DNA of 64,000 nucleotides from RGIG4097 sp964550635 (lineage in GTDB: Bacteria; Bacillota; Clostridia; Christensenellales; CAG-917): assembly GCA_964550635.1 (NCBI GenBank), contig CAZJZV010000005.1:1-64000 (forward strand), written 5' to 3'. Position 1 is the first letter of the stretch. The number at the start of each line of letters is the position of its first letter. Made by a program: the position numbers and the translations under genes. The notes below the pieces were generated by a model that worked only from the letters and a program-made list of their open reading frames with translations, made no database searches and was not told the DNA's origin. Positions 25,464-33,310 of the stretch are shown here, piece by piece.

Positions 25464-26758
25464 TACTTCTCCTCCTTTCCTACTACGAGGTTAAGCATCT
25501 TGTCGGTCTTGAAGTATTTTGCAATCGAGTACGTACGGAGTTTGTTGGAGTTGGTTGCGATTGCTTTTCCGTGCGTCAAGGGGTTGTTGGTGTACATCAA
25601 GGGGCAAATGCTCGTGAGTTTTGCGCCGGTTGCGACGAGAGCTTTATACTTCTCCGTCTTTCTGAACTTATCCGCAACGTCGGGGCTGGTGCAAAGAATG
25701 GTGCGAAGTGCGACTTTCTTTCTGCCAGTCTCTTTGAGACCTGCGACGATATTGTCGGTCCATTGGCAAAGTTGCGTATAGGTGAGGTGAGGACATCCGA
25801 TGAATGCGAGTGCGGGTTTTGCATCGGGGTTCTTCCACATAACGGGATAGGACTTGTAGACTCTTTCGAGTTCCGCGTCGTCGATTTCGTAGACTTTTGC
25901 GCCTTCCGCGATGAGTTTGTCACCGAGTTCGACTGCTTCGGGAGTGAGTCCGTCGATATGGTAGAGACCGACTGCGCCGTTGGATGCGGTCGCCGCGCCG
26001 AAGTCTTTGAGATAACCGATGGTTTCTTCGTTGAGTTCGTTGCCGATCCACTTGTCGAGACCGTAGACGTAAGGAACGTCTTCGACGACTTTCATGCCGA
26101 TTGCACTGCCGAGGACTTGTGCTTCGGGTTTATTTTTGCAGTTGACTTTGACGATCCAAGTCGCTTTTCTGCCCTCGTCGGTCAAAAGACCGAATTCGGG
26201 AACGTAGCCGATGATTGAACCGAAAACGTCGAGCATACCGCTATTGCGGTTGCAACGTGCGCCGAGTACGGAGTTTGCAAACACGACCGCGCTGGATTCC
26301 GCCCAACTGAGTATATCGCCTTTTTTAGGCACGTTGCCGACTTCGGGAAGGTAGCAGGTGCAAGTGAAAGCGTTTTTGTTTGCAAGACCGACTTTGGTCA
26401 TTTGCTCTTCGTAATGTGCTTGTTGGGAGTACATTATCTTGCTGAAAACGAGCTTTTCGATGGGATTTGCCTTGACGTTTGCATAGTCGATAGGTCTGGG
26501 GTCGACGGTGAATTTGTCAGGGACGACGAGTCCTTCTCTGATGAGTTCGTCCATAGTGCGGTAAAGGGGTTTCAAAAGACCGATACCAAAACTCGTAACG
26601 AGGTGGCCTTTTCCGTGGGTGACGGGGACCATACGTTTTGCGCCGAAAATTTCGCCGAACATGACGAGAGTTTCCATAATTTTGGCTTTGGTTGCGCCCT
26701 CTTTGCCGTCGAGAATCGCTTGTTGCTCTTCGGTGAGTTGCATATTATATTTTGCCAT
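25463..26758 (-). CDS. Aconitase X large (catalytic, DUF521) subunit
   Basis: 431 residues beginning MQLTEEQQAILDGKEGATKAKIMETLV, the standard AcnX/DUF521 N terminus. Cysteines that could bind the Fe-S cluster lie in TCTCYLPEVGN, ARCNRNSG and the late TSICPLMYTNNP. The length is normal for the catalytic half of the heterodimeric form. Known activities are dehydrations (cis-3-hydroxyproline, phosphomevalonate). No mevalonate or proline genes surround it. The neighbours are two old-yellow-enzyme reductases and a VOC protein, so a dehydration step in breakdown of an unsaturated or cyclic compound is my inference. GGAGAAATT precedes the ATG; the gap to the upstream reductase gene is 50 bp. Confidence 0.88.
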   Translation of the reverse strand: MAKYNMQLTEEQQAILDGKEGATKAKIMETLVMFGEIFGAKRMVPVTHGKGHLVTSFGIGLLKPLYRTMDELIREGLVVPDKFTVDPRPIDYANVKANPIEKLVFSKIMYSQQAHYEEQMTKVGLANKNAFTCTCYLPEVGNVPKKGDILSWAESSAVVFANSVLGARCNRNSGMLDVFGSIIGYVPEFGLLTDEGRKATWIVKVNCKNKPEAQVLGSAIGMKVVEDVPYVYGLDKWIGNELNEETIGYLKDFGAATASNGAVGLYHIDGLTPEAVELGDKLIAEGAKVYEIDDAELERVYKSYPVMWKNPDAKPALAFIGCPHLTYTQLCQWTDNIVAGLKETGRKKVALRTILCTSPDVADKFRKTEKYKALVATGAKLTSICPLMYTNNPLTHGKAIATNSNKLRTYSIAKYFKTDKMLNLVVGKEEK

Positions 26759-26808
26759 AATTTCTCCTTTGCGCCCGCGCGCTCTGCGCGGGCGACAAAT
26801 CTAATTTA

Positions 26809-29088
26809 TTAGATGGTGAGTGCCTTGCGGTATGCCGCGCGTACTGCTTCGAAGACTCTTGCTCCGCGGTAGCTGTCGCCGACGTTGTAAACTTCGGGTG
26901 CAGCGTGTTTTTCAAGCGCTTCATAGAAGAGATTGTCGTTGGGTTTCACGCCCATTGCAAGAAGAACGTAGTCCGCATCGAGTTTTCTTTCGACGAATTC
27001 TTCCTTGTAGGGTTTGAGTGCATCGAGAGGATTGGTGATGTTTTCGGGAAGAATAGGACTCCAAGTGACGTACGGATTGGGACGGGATTTGTGGACGTTT
27101 TCGAGCACGGTGACCGTCTTGCCTTCTATTTTTGCGAGCTTGGTGCAGTTGAGAAGTTCAACTCCGCCCTTTTCAAGATAGTGAATGATATGACCACGGT
27201 TTGCGGTGCAGGTGTGGTTCATAATGTATTTCTGCATTTCGACGACCTTGCAATCGATACCCTTTTCGTAACGGAGCATATATGCGGTTTCCGCACCGAC
27301 TACGCCGCCGCCGATGATGACGACGTTCTTCGCGCCGTCGATAAGGGACGGATTGTTGAGCACGTCCACTGCGTACAACACGTTTTTATTGTTGATGCCG
27401 GGGATAGCCTTTTCGGAAGGACGGACTTGGGACGCACCGCTTGCGGTGAAGATGACGTCGTACTTGCCCGCGATTTCGTCAATACTGACGGCTTTGCCGA
27501 GAGTGATCGAGAAGTTTTCGTTCTTCTTCATTTCATCGACGACGTGGTTGAGATAAACGAGATAGTTCTTCATATCGAACTTGATCTTCGCGACCGCCGC
27601 GGGAACGACGGAACCGCCGACGACGTTTTCTTTTTCGAACATATCGACTTTGTGACCGCGTTTCAAGAGTGCTTCCGCCGCTACGATACCTGCAGGACCT
27701 GCGCCGATGATAGCGACTTTCTTTTCTTTGTCCGCTTTGGGGATTTCCGCAGAGAGTTCTTCTTCAAACGCCGTGCGGGGATTGACTGCGCATTGAGGAT
27801 GTCCGCCTTCGACGAATTCGTTGAGGCAACCTTCTTGGCAACCGATACAAGGACGGATGTCTGCGACCATACCTGCGTATGCTTTGTTGGGCCAATCGGG
27901 GTCTGCAAGGAGAGGACGACCGAGCATAACCATATCGCATTTGCCGTCGCGGAGTGCTTTTTCAGCAAGGTCGGGATAGCCGAGTTTGCCGACTGCAACG
28001 ACGGGGACTTCCACGCCGAGATTGGATTTGATATTGTTTTCTTTGAAGTATTTCTTCGCCATTTCCGCGACTTCGAGGAAGCAACCTGCAGGCATGCTCG
28101 CGGGAGGATGCGGCAACCACCAGTTGTCGTAGCAACCAAGGTCGACGTCGAAGATATCAACGCCTGCTTTGACGAGTTCTGCCATATATTTCAAGGTTTC
28201 GTCCGCTTTTCTTTCGTTGATGAACTTCTTGAGATAGAGATTGCTGCTACGTTTCATTCTGTCGCCGTAGGTCGCGTTGAGTGCAACGGACATATCGATA
28301 CGGTACATGATGGGGAAATTCGCGCCCACTCTCTTACGGATTTGCTTGACCATATCTACGCCGAAACGCATCCAATCGGAATATTTGCCGATCTTACGAT
28401 GGTTGAACGCGGTGTTGGTGCATTGTTCGAGAAGGTAGCCTTCGTGACCGTGGAGATAAACGCCGTCGATGTTCGCCGCTTTGGCATCCGCCGCCGCTTG
28501 ACCTGCGTTCTTGATGATTTTGCCGAGAGAATGATCGCTCAAACGTGCGCAGGGTACGTCGGGCATATACCAGTTGGGGTTGAAACTTGCACTTCTCGGG
28601 AGAGTGGTTTGAGTGAGCAAACATTGAGGATTGCCGACTCTGCCAAGACCGGGAGTCAATTGAATGAAGAAAGTTGCGCCGTGTGCGTGGCACATTGCGG
28701 ACAAATCTCTCCAACCGACGTAGACGGTACGACTGCGGTCGATGCGGGGGAAATAGGACAAATCGCCGAGTTCGATAAGGGACTTATCGATGCCGAACGA
28801 TACGGGAATAAGACCTGACGTGATGAGGCCTACTCCGCCCTTTGCGCGCTCTTCAAAGTATTTGAGCATTTTGATGTTGGGACGACCGGTCTCTTCGCAC
28901 ATGTCGATGTTTCCCATAGGTGCCATGACAAGACGGTTTTTAATCGTCAGTTTGCCGACCTTGATAGGTGAAAACATTGCGTTGTACGGATAGAGATTGC
29001 TTGTCATTTCAGGCGTTTCAAAGCCTTTGTTCCACCAATCGCCGTAGCTTTCGCACAAATCGAAAATTTTCTTTTCGTTGTCACTCAT
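26809..29088 (-). CDS. FMN/[4Fe-4S]/FAD enoate-reductase-like enzyme, divergent
   Basis: 759 residues with the three-part layout of 2,4-dienoyl-CoA reductase, 2-enoate reductase and trimethylamine dehydrogenase. An old-yellow-enzyme barrel starts PYNAMFSPIKVGKLTIKNRL, the cluster ligands are CIGCQEGC and, eleven residues on, QCAVNPR, and a FAD/NAD domain carries VAIIGAGPAGIVAAEAL and VVIIGGGVVGAETAY. The barrel is unusual: where most members have N-x-R-x-DEYGGS it reads TAFNHRKIGKYSD, and an N-terminal extension of about 30 residues precedes the barrel. The substrate pocket is therefore probably different from its operon partner. The start at 29088 has AAGGAG upstream. It is cytoplasmic and NAD(P)H-linked by family. 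Substrate unknown. Confidence 0.87.
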   Translation of the reverse strand: MSDNEKKIFDLCESYGDWWNKGFETPEMTSNLYPYNAMFSPIKVGKLTIKNRLVMAPMGNIDMCEETGRPNIKMLKYFEERAKGGVGLITSGLIPVSFGIDKSLIELGDLSYFPRIDRSRTVYVGWRDLSAMCHAHGATFFIQLTPGLGRVGNPQCLLTQTTLPRSASFNPNWYMPDVPCARLSDHSLGKIIKNAGQAAADAKAANIDGVYLHGHEGYLLEQCTNTAFNHRKIGKYSDWMRFGVDMVKQIRKRVGANFPIMYRIDMSVALNATYGDRMKRSSNLYLKKFINERKADETLKYMAELVKAGVDIFDVDLGCYDNWWLPHPPASMPAGCFLEVAEMAKKYFKENNIKSNLGVEVPVVAVGKLGYPDLAEKALRDGKCDMVMLGRPLLADPDWPNKAYAGMVADIRPCIGCQEGCLNEFVEGGHPQCAVNPRTAFEEELSAEIPKADKEKKVAIIGAGPAGIVAAEALLKRGHKVDMFEKENVVGGSVVPAAVAKIKFDMKNYLVYLNHVVDEMKKNENFSITLGKAVSIDEIAGKYDVIFTASGASQVRPSEKAIPGINNKNVLYAVDVLNNPSLIDGAKNVVIIGGGVVGAETAYMLRYEKGIDCKVVEMQKYIMNHTCTANRGHIIHYLEKGGVELLNCTKLAKIEGKTVTVLENVHKSRPNPYVTWSPILPENITNPLDALKPYKEEFVERKLDADYVLLAMGVKPNDNLFYEALEKHAAPEVYNVGDSYRGARVFEAVRAAYRKALTI

Positions 29089-29133
29089 TGTTGTTCTCCT
29101 TTTTCGCATATAGCGTATATAATTTTTTTTGTT

Positions 29134-31233
29134 TTAATTCAATTTTGATGCGGTTTCGTACGCAGTACGAGTTGCGTCTGCGATTCTACCCACTTTGTCC
29201 GCGTCGCCGATGACGAACACGTTCTTTCTGCCTTCGAGTTCCTTGCCGAGAGCGTTAACCGAACGAGAGCCGAGAGAAAGGACGACTTCGTCGAAATCGT
29301 AATGTTTCTCGTCGCCGATTTCTTTGAACTTACCCTTGTTCCCTTTGACGGGGCAAACCACGATACCCTTTTCGTCTATCGAGCAGAGTTTGTGAGAAAG
29401 GATGAATTTCGTACCCGCCTTTTCGAGTTTGGGCATTGCGTCGTCAACGTGTTGGAACCACACGCCTTTCGCGATAGCGTCTTGCATTTCGACGACGGTG
29501 ACTTTATTGCCCTGTTCGACGAGCATTTCCGCGGTTTCGAGACCGGTCATACCACTGCCGACGATGACGACGTTTTTACCGCTAAGAGAAACGCTACCGT
29601 TGAGAATTTCCGTCGTGGTGACGACGTTTTTGCCGTCGCTACCCTTGATAGAACGGGGTTTGACTGCGGTTGCGCCGGTTGCGACGATGACCGCGTAGGG
29701 ATTGATTTCGTCTATGAGTTGTTTGTTTGCAACGGTGTTCAAGCGGATTTCCGCGCCTGCTTTTTCCGCCGCGAGTTTCGCGTCTTCAACGCACCAACCG
29801 ATTTTCTCTTTGTGAGGAGGTGCCGCCGCGAGCAAAATTTGTCCGCCGACCTTGTCCGCCTTTTCGACGACGATAGGCTTAAATCCGCGTTTGCCGAGAA
29901 TTTCCGCCGCCACAAGACCTGCCATACCCGCGCCGACGATGACGACTTTTCTGCCGTCGCCGTTTTTGGGAAGGTTTGCGTATTCTTTTTCAATGCCGAT
30001 TGCGGGGTTGACAGAGCAATGTCCGCAACCGCCGTGATATGCGTTTTCTTGCATGGACTCTATGCAGTACAAGCAACAGATACAACGTTTGATGTCTTCG
30101 GACCTACCCTCTTGCGCCTTCTTGGCGAAGTACGGGTCCGCGATATGCGGTCTGCCGAGAGAGATGAAATCTTGCATGCCTTCTTCGAGTTGTGCTTCCG
30201 CTTGCTCGGGGGTACGGATAAGGTTTGCCGCGATGACGGGAATATCCACGACTTTCTTGACTTCCGCCGCGAGATATTTTCTCCAACCGAGTTCAAACGA
30301 AGTGGGTTCGAGCCAGTAATTGAAAGTGTCGTAGGCAGCGGACGAAACGTCGATTGCGTCAACGCCCATAGCGGCGATAGCCTTTGCGTATTCGAGACCG
30401 ACTTTGATATCGTAGCCTTTGCCCGCTTTGCCAATTTTGTCGTAGAATTCGTCGAGAGTCAGGCGGACGATGATGGGATAATCGCCGCATTCCTTTCTGA
30501 TACCTTCCACGATTTCGCGCAGGAAACGAAGACGGTTTTCAAAACTTCCGCCGTATTCGTCCGTACGTTGGTTGGTGTTGGGGCTCAAAAATTGTTGAAT
30601 GAGATAGCCGTGAGTTCCGTGGAGTTCGACGCCGTCTACTCCCGCCTTTTTACATCTCACCGCGCCGTCGATGAATTGACGGATGAGTTTTTTGACTTCC
30701 GCGTTCGAGAGTGCTCTGACTCTACCGCCCGCAAAGTAGGAGGGTTCGCAAGCGGATGCGGATACTGCGGACAACGCTATTTTATATTTTGCAAGCGTAG
30801 GTGCGATTTTGGGAGCGACCGAGAACAACGCTTTGGGGAATTTCTTGCAAACTCTCGTGCAAGCGATACAAAGGGGGACTGTTCCGATTGCAAGACCTAC
30901 GTTTTGTCTGCCGGGGTGATGGAGTTGCACGAACAATTTTGCGCCGTGTTTGTGGATACGGTTTGCAAATTCGCGCATAGGTTCGATATGATAGTCGTGG
31001 CTCATCGCGAGTTGTGCGAATGCAGCCGCGCCGTGAACGTCGTTGACACGAGTGATTTCGGTGATGATAAGACCGGTACCGCCCTTCGCGCGCTCTTCGT
31101 AGTAGTCCATAAGTGCTTCGGTGGGTTTTCCGTCAAACTGACCGAGCCCGATGAGCATAGGCGACATAACAAGACGGTTTTTGATTTGGCAAGTGCCTAT
31201 ATTCATAGGCGAGAACAGCATTTTGTAGTCCAT
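29134..31233 (-). CDS. FMN/[4Fe-4S]/FAD old-yellow-enzyme reductase, canonical
   Basis: 699 residues, the more typical of two neighbouring reductases. The barrel starts MLFSPMNIGTCQIKNRLVMSPM and carries GVELHGTHGYLIQQFLSP followed by NQRTDEYGGSFENRLRF. The [4Fe-4S] region reads KRCICCLYCIESM and later CGHCSVNPAIG. The FAD-binding VVIVGAGMAGLVAAEIL and NAD-binding VVIVGSGMTGLETAEML sites follow. Relatives reduce activated C=C bonds (dienoyl-CoA, enoates, bile-acid intermediates) or demethylate amines. GGAAG precedes the ATG, 19 bp after the VOC gene stop. Two related but different reductases in one operon suggest two sequential redox steps. Substrate not predictable from sequence. Confidence 0.9.
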   Translation of the reverse strand: MDYKMLFSPMNIGTCQIKNRLVMSPMLIGLGQFDGKPTEALMDYYEERAKGGTGLIITEITRVNDVHGAAAFAQLAMSHDYHIEPMREFANRIHKHGAKLFVQLHHPGRQNVGLAIGTVPLCIACTRVCKKFPKALFSVAPKIAPTLAKYKIALSAVSASACEPSYFAGGRVRALSNAEVKKLIRQFIDGAVRCKKAGVDGVELHGTHGYLIQQFLSPNTNQRTDEYGGSFENRLRFLREIVEGIRKECGDYPIIVRLTLDEFYDKIGKAGKGYDIKVGLEYAKAIAAMGVDAIDVSSAAYDTFNYWLEPTSFELGWRKYLAAEVKKVVDIPVIAANLIRTPEQAEAQLEEGMQDFISLGRPHIADPYFAKKAQEGRSEDIKRCICCLYCIESMQENAYHGGCGHCSVNPAIGIEKEYANLPKNGDGRKVVIVGAGMAGLVAAEILGKRGFKPIVVEKADKVGGQILLAAAPPHKEKIGWCVEDAKLAAEKAGAEIRLNTVANKQLIDEINPYAVIVATGATAVKPRSIKGSDGKNVVTTTEILNGSVSLSGKNVVIVGSGMTGLETAEMLVEQGNKVTVVEMQDAIAKGVWFQHVDDAMPKLEKAGTKFILSHKLCSIDEKGIVVCPVKGNKGKFKEIGDEKHYDFDEVVLSLGSRSVNALGKELEGRKNVFVIGDADKVGRIADATRTAYETASKLN

Positions 31234-31252
31234 AATTTCTTCCTTGTCGTGA

Positions 31253-31774
31253 TTATTTTACTTTTTTCATATTGCCGGTGAGAAGTCCGAGAGCGGTTTC
31301 AAATGGCATATCCCCTTTCTTGATACCGCCAGGGAGAGTCGCTTCTATGAGTTCAAAGGCGGCGGAATGCTCGTCCTTGCCGACGTAGGCGTAATCGATA
31401 CGCATACCCTTTGACATAAAAGACGCTTTCATAAGCACGACGAGTCCTTCTTTTTTCGCCTCGTCGATTGCTTTTTCCAAATTTTTTACGTAATACTGAA
31501 CGTGGTGGATTCCTTCTCCGAAATTTTTGAGATAATCGGTGTAAACGTTTTCATCCCCTCTCGACTGCACGAGTTCGATTTTGGTATGCCCTTTTCCGCC
31601 CATCCAAATGGTGACGTCGCAGTTGCGTTTTTCTCCTTTATATTCAAGAGTCAGGTCGCTCGTGCGACGAAGTTCATACCAATGTTTGATGCCAAGGAGT
31701 CGCGTATAATGCTCCGAGGCTTTGTCGATGTCGTTGACGACTATGCAAGCGTGCGCGATTTTGCCGAGTTTCAT
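31253..31774 (-). CDS. VOC/glyoxalase-fold protein, methylmalonyl-CoA-epimerase-like
   Basis: 173 residues with two beta-alpha-beta-beta-beta modules. Likely metal ligands are His in KIAHACIVVND, His in EGIHHVQYYV and Glu in AAFELIE, as in methylmalonyl-CoA epimerase and related VOC enzymes. The ATG at 31774 follows GGTGGAAATT; the frame extends upstream across the promoter and operator, which is unlikely to be translated. It is first in the five-gene operon with the two reductases and aconitase X, so an isomerase or lyase step in the same pathway is likely. No mutase genes accompany it, which argues against a simple methylmalonyl-CoA role. Confidence 0.82.
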   Translation of the reverse strand: MKLGKIAHACIVVNDIDKASEHYTRLLGIKHWYELRRTSDLTLEYKGEKRNCDVTIWMGGKGHTKIELVQSRGDENVYTDYLKNFGEGIHHVQYYVKNLEKAIDEAKKEGLVVLMKASFMSKGMRIDYAYVGKDEHSAAFELIEATLPGGIKKGDMPFETALGLLTGNMKKVK

Positions 31775-31801
31775 AATTTCCACCGCTACAATCTTATTAC
31801 T

Positions 31802-31818
31802 TAAGTATAGTATACTTA
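31802..31818. promoter_or_regulatory. 17-bp palindromic operator of the aconitase X operon
   Basis: TAAGTATA-G-TATACTTA, with perfect 8-bp arms, lies immediately downstream of the -10 box and covers the expected transcription start. A repressor binding here would block the operon. No regulator gene is adjacent. Confidence 0.65.
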
Positions 31819-31827
31819 TGCTTAACA

Positions 31828-31857
31828 ATTTTACCATACGCACGCATATGCCGTCAA
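31828..31857 (-). promoter_or_regulatory. Promoter of the VOC/reductase/aconitase X operon
   Basis: TTGACG (31852-31857) and TAAAAT (31828-31833) are 18 bp apart on the minus strand. Confidence 0.65.
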
Positions 31858-31880
31858 GTCTAATTTTACACAATCTTTAC

Positions 31881-31909
31881 TTGCCTTACTTCCGCGATGG
31901 TGTTATAAT
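31881..31909 (+). promoter_or_regulatory. Promoter of trkA-trkH
   Basis: TTGCCT (31881-31886) and TATAAT (31904-31909) are 17 bp apart, 28 bases before the trkA ATG. Confidence 0.7.
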
Positions 31910-31937
31910 GTGGAAAATTCAATCTCATTGAGGTGCT

Positions 31938-33293
31938 ATGGACGTTATCATCATGGGACTCGGCGCCGTCGGAAAAGTTTTGACGGCGGAAATGTCCAAA
32001 AAAGGTCTAAACGTAGTCGTCATCGACAAGGACGAAAATAAGGTCGAAGACGCAGTTTCTCGTTTCGACGTGAAAGGCGTTGTCGGCAACGGCGTAAGTC
32101 AGGACGTACTCGAAGAGGCGGGGATTTCAAGGACTGAAATCTTCATTGCGGCAACGAGTCAGGACGAGCTCAACATCCTTTCGGGTATCATCGCAGGCAA
32201 ACTCGGCGCGGACACCACTATCGCAAGAGTTTCGGAGCCCGAATATTTTAGCCTATTCTCAAACGCGGACTCTCTCGGCGTCTCCTTGATGGTCAACCCT
32301 CATCACGAAGCGGCAATGGAAATCAGTCGTATTCTGCGTTTCCCGTCCGCAATCAAAGTGGATCAATTCTCGGAGGGCAAGACTGAACTCGTAGAGTTCA
32401 AAGTCGAAAGCAACTCCCCTCTCGTCGGGCTTATGCTCAAGGACTTCACCTCGAAATTCTCGTCAAAAGTCCTCGTTTGCGCCGCCACGAGAGACAATAA
32501 GGCGATCATCCCGACCGGCGATTTCATCATCAACCCGAACGACCACCTTTTCATCACCGCAACCAAAAAGCATATAACGGAATTTTTCAAGGAACTCGGT
32601 TGGAACAAACAGGCGAAAGACGTCATGATCGTCGGAGGTTCAAAGACTGCCGTCTACCTTGCGACCGAACTTGAAAAGAAAGGTATCAGAGCGAAAATCA
32701 TCGAAAAGGATTTGGCAAAGTGCGAAATGCTTGCCGAAACTCTCTCGAAAACCGAAATCATCCACGGAGACGGCACCAATCAGGAACTTCTCCGCGACGA
32801 AGGCATTCTCGATGCGGACGCATTCGTTGCGCTCGTCGATATAGACGAACAAAACATCATCATGAGTATGTTCGCAAAGTCCGTCGGAGTGCCGAAAGTC
32901 GTCACCAAAATCGACCAACTCGACTACTACACCATGCTCCAAAACAGCGGTATAGACAGCGTTGTTTCCCCAAAGACTTCGACCGCGGATTTGATTTTGC
33001 GTTTCGTCCGCAACTACGGACACAAAGAAGGCGCAACCGTCAAACGTTTGTTCAGAATCGTGGACGAGCAGGCGGAAGCACTCGAATTCGATGCAACGAG
33101 ATCATTCAGAAAACTCGGTGTGCCTATCATGGAATTGCACCTGAAAAAGAATTTGTTGATTGCAGGCATCATCCGCGACAACATTCTCATCATCCCGTCA
33201 GGCAAAGACTTCATCTGCGAAGGGGACAGCGTCATCGTCGTCACCCTGAATAAAGACCTCGTCCGTCTGAACGATATATTGGACGTGTTCTAA
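31938..33293 (+). CDS. trkA: Trk potassium uptake regulatory protein TrkA
   Basis: 451-residue cytoplasmic gating subunit of a K+ transporter. It has two Rossmann RCK-N domains (MDVIIMGLGAVGKVLTAEM at the start; VMIVGGSKTAVYLATEL near 229), each followed by a TrkA-C domain. The NAD(H)-binding glycine motif is intact in the first (GLGAVG) and altered in the second (GGSKTA). The length is normal for the double-RCK form. GAGGTG precedes the ATG. trkH starts 17 bp downstream, so both subunits come from one transcript. Confidence 0.95.
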   Translation: MDVIIMGLGAVGKVLTAEMSKKGLNVVVIDKDENKVEDAVSRFDVKGVVGNGVSQDVLEEAGISRTEIFIAATSQDELNILSGIIAGKLGADTTIARVSEPEYFSLFSNADSLGVSLMVNPHHEAAMEISRILRFPSAIKVDQFSEGKTELVEFKVESNSPLVGLMLKDFTSKFSSKVLVCAATRDNKAIIPTGDFIINPNDHLFITATKKHITEFFKELGWNKQAKDVMIVGGSKTAVYLATELEKKGIRAKIIEKDLAKCEMLAETLSKTEIIHGDGTNQELLRDEGILDADAFVALVDIDEQNIIMSMFAKSVGVPKVVTKIDQLDYYTMLQNSGIDSVVSPKTSTADLILRFVRNYGHKEGATVKRLFRIVDEQAEALEFDATRSFRKLGVPIMELHLKKNLLIAGIIRDNILIIPSGKDFICEGDSVIVVTLNKDLVRLNDILDVF

Positions 33294-33310
33294 AATAGGC
33301 GGTTAGATAT

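Noticed and set aside
26905..28818. Long open frame of 637 codons antisense to the divergent reductase gene
   Set aside because: It mirrors the codon pattern of the real gene, gives a low-complexity Asp/Phe/Val-rich product without domain motifs, and has no ribosome binding site.
29302..31281. Open frame of 659 codons antisense to the canonical reductase gene
   Set aside because: Same reason: shadow of a strongly coding minus-strand gene, with no recognisable motif.
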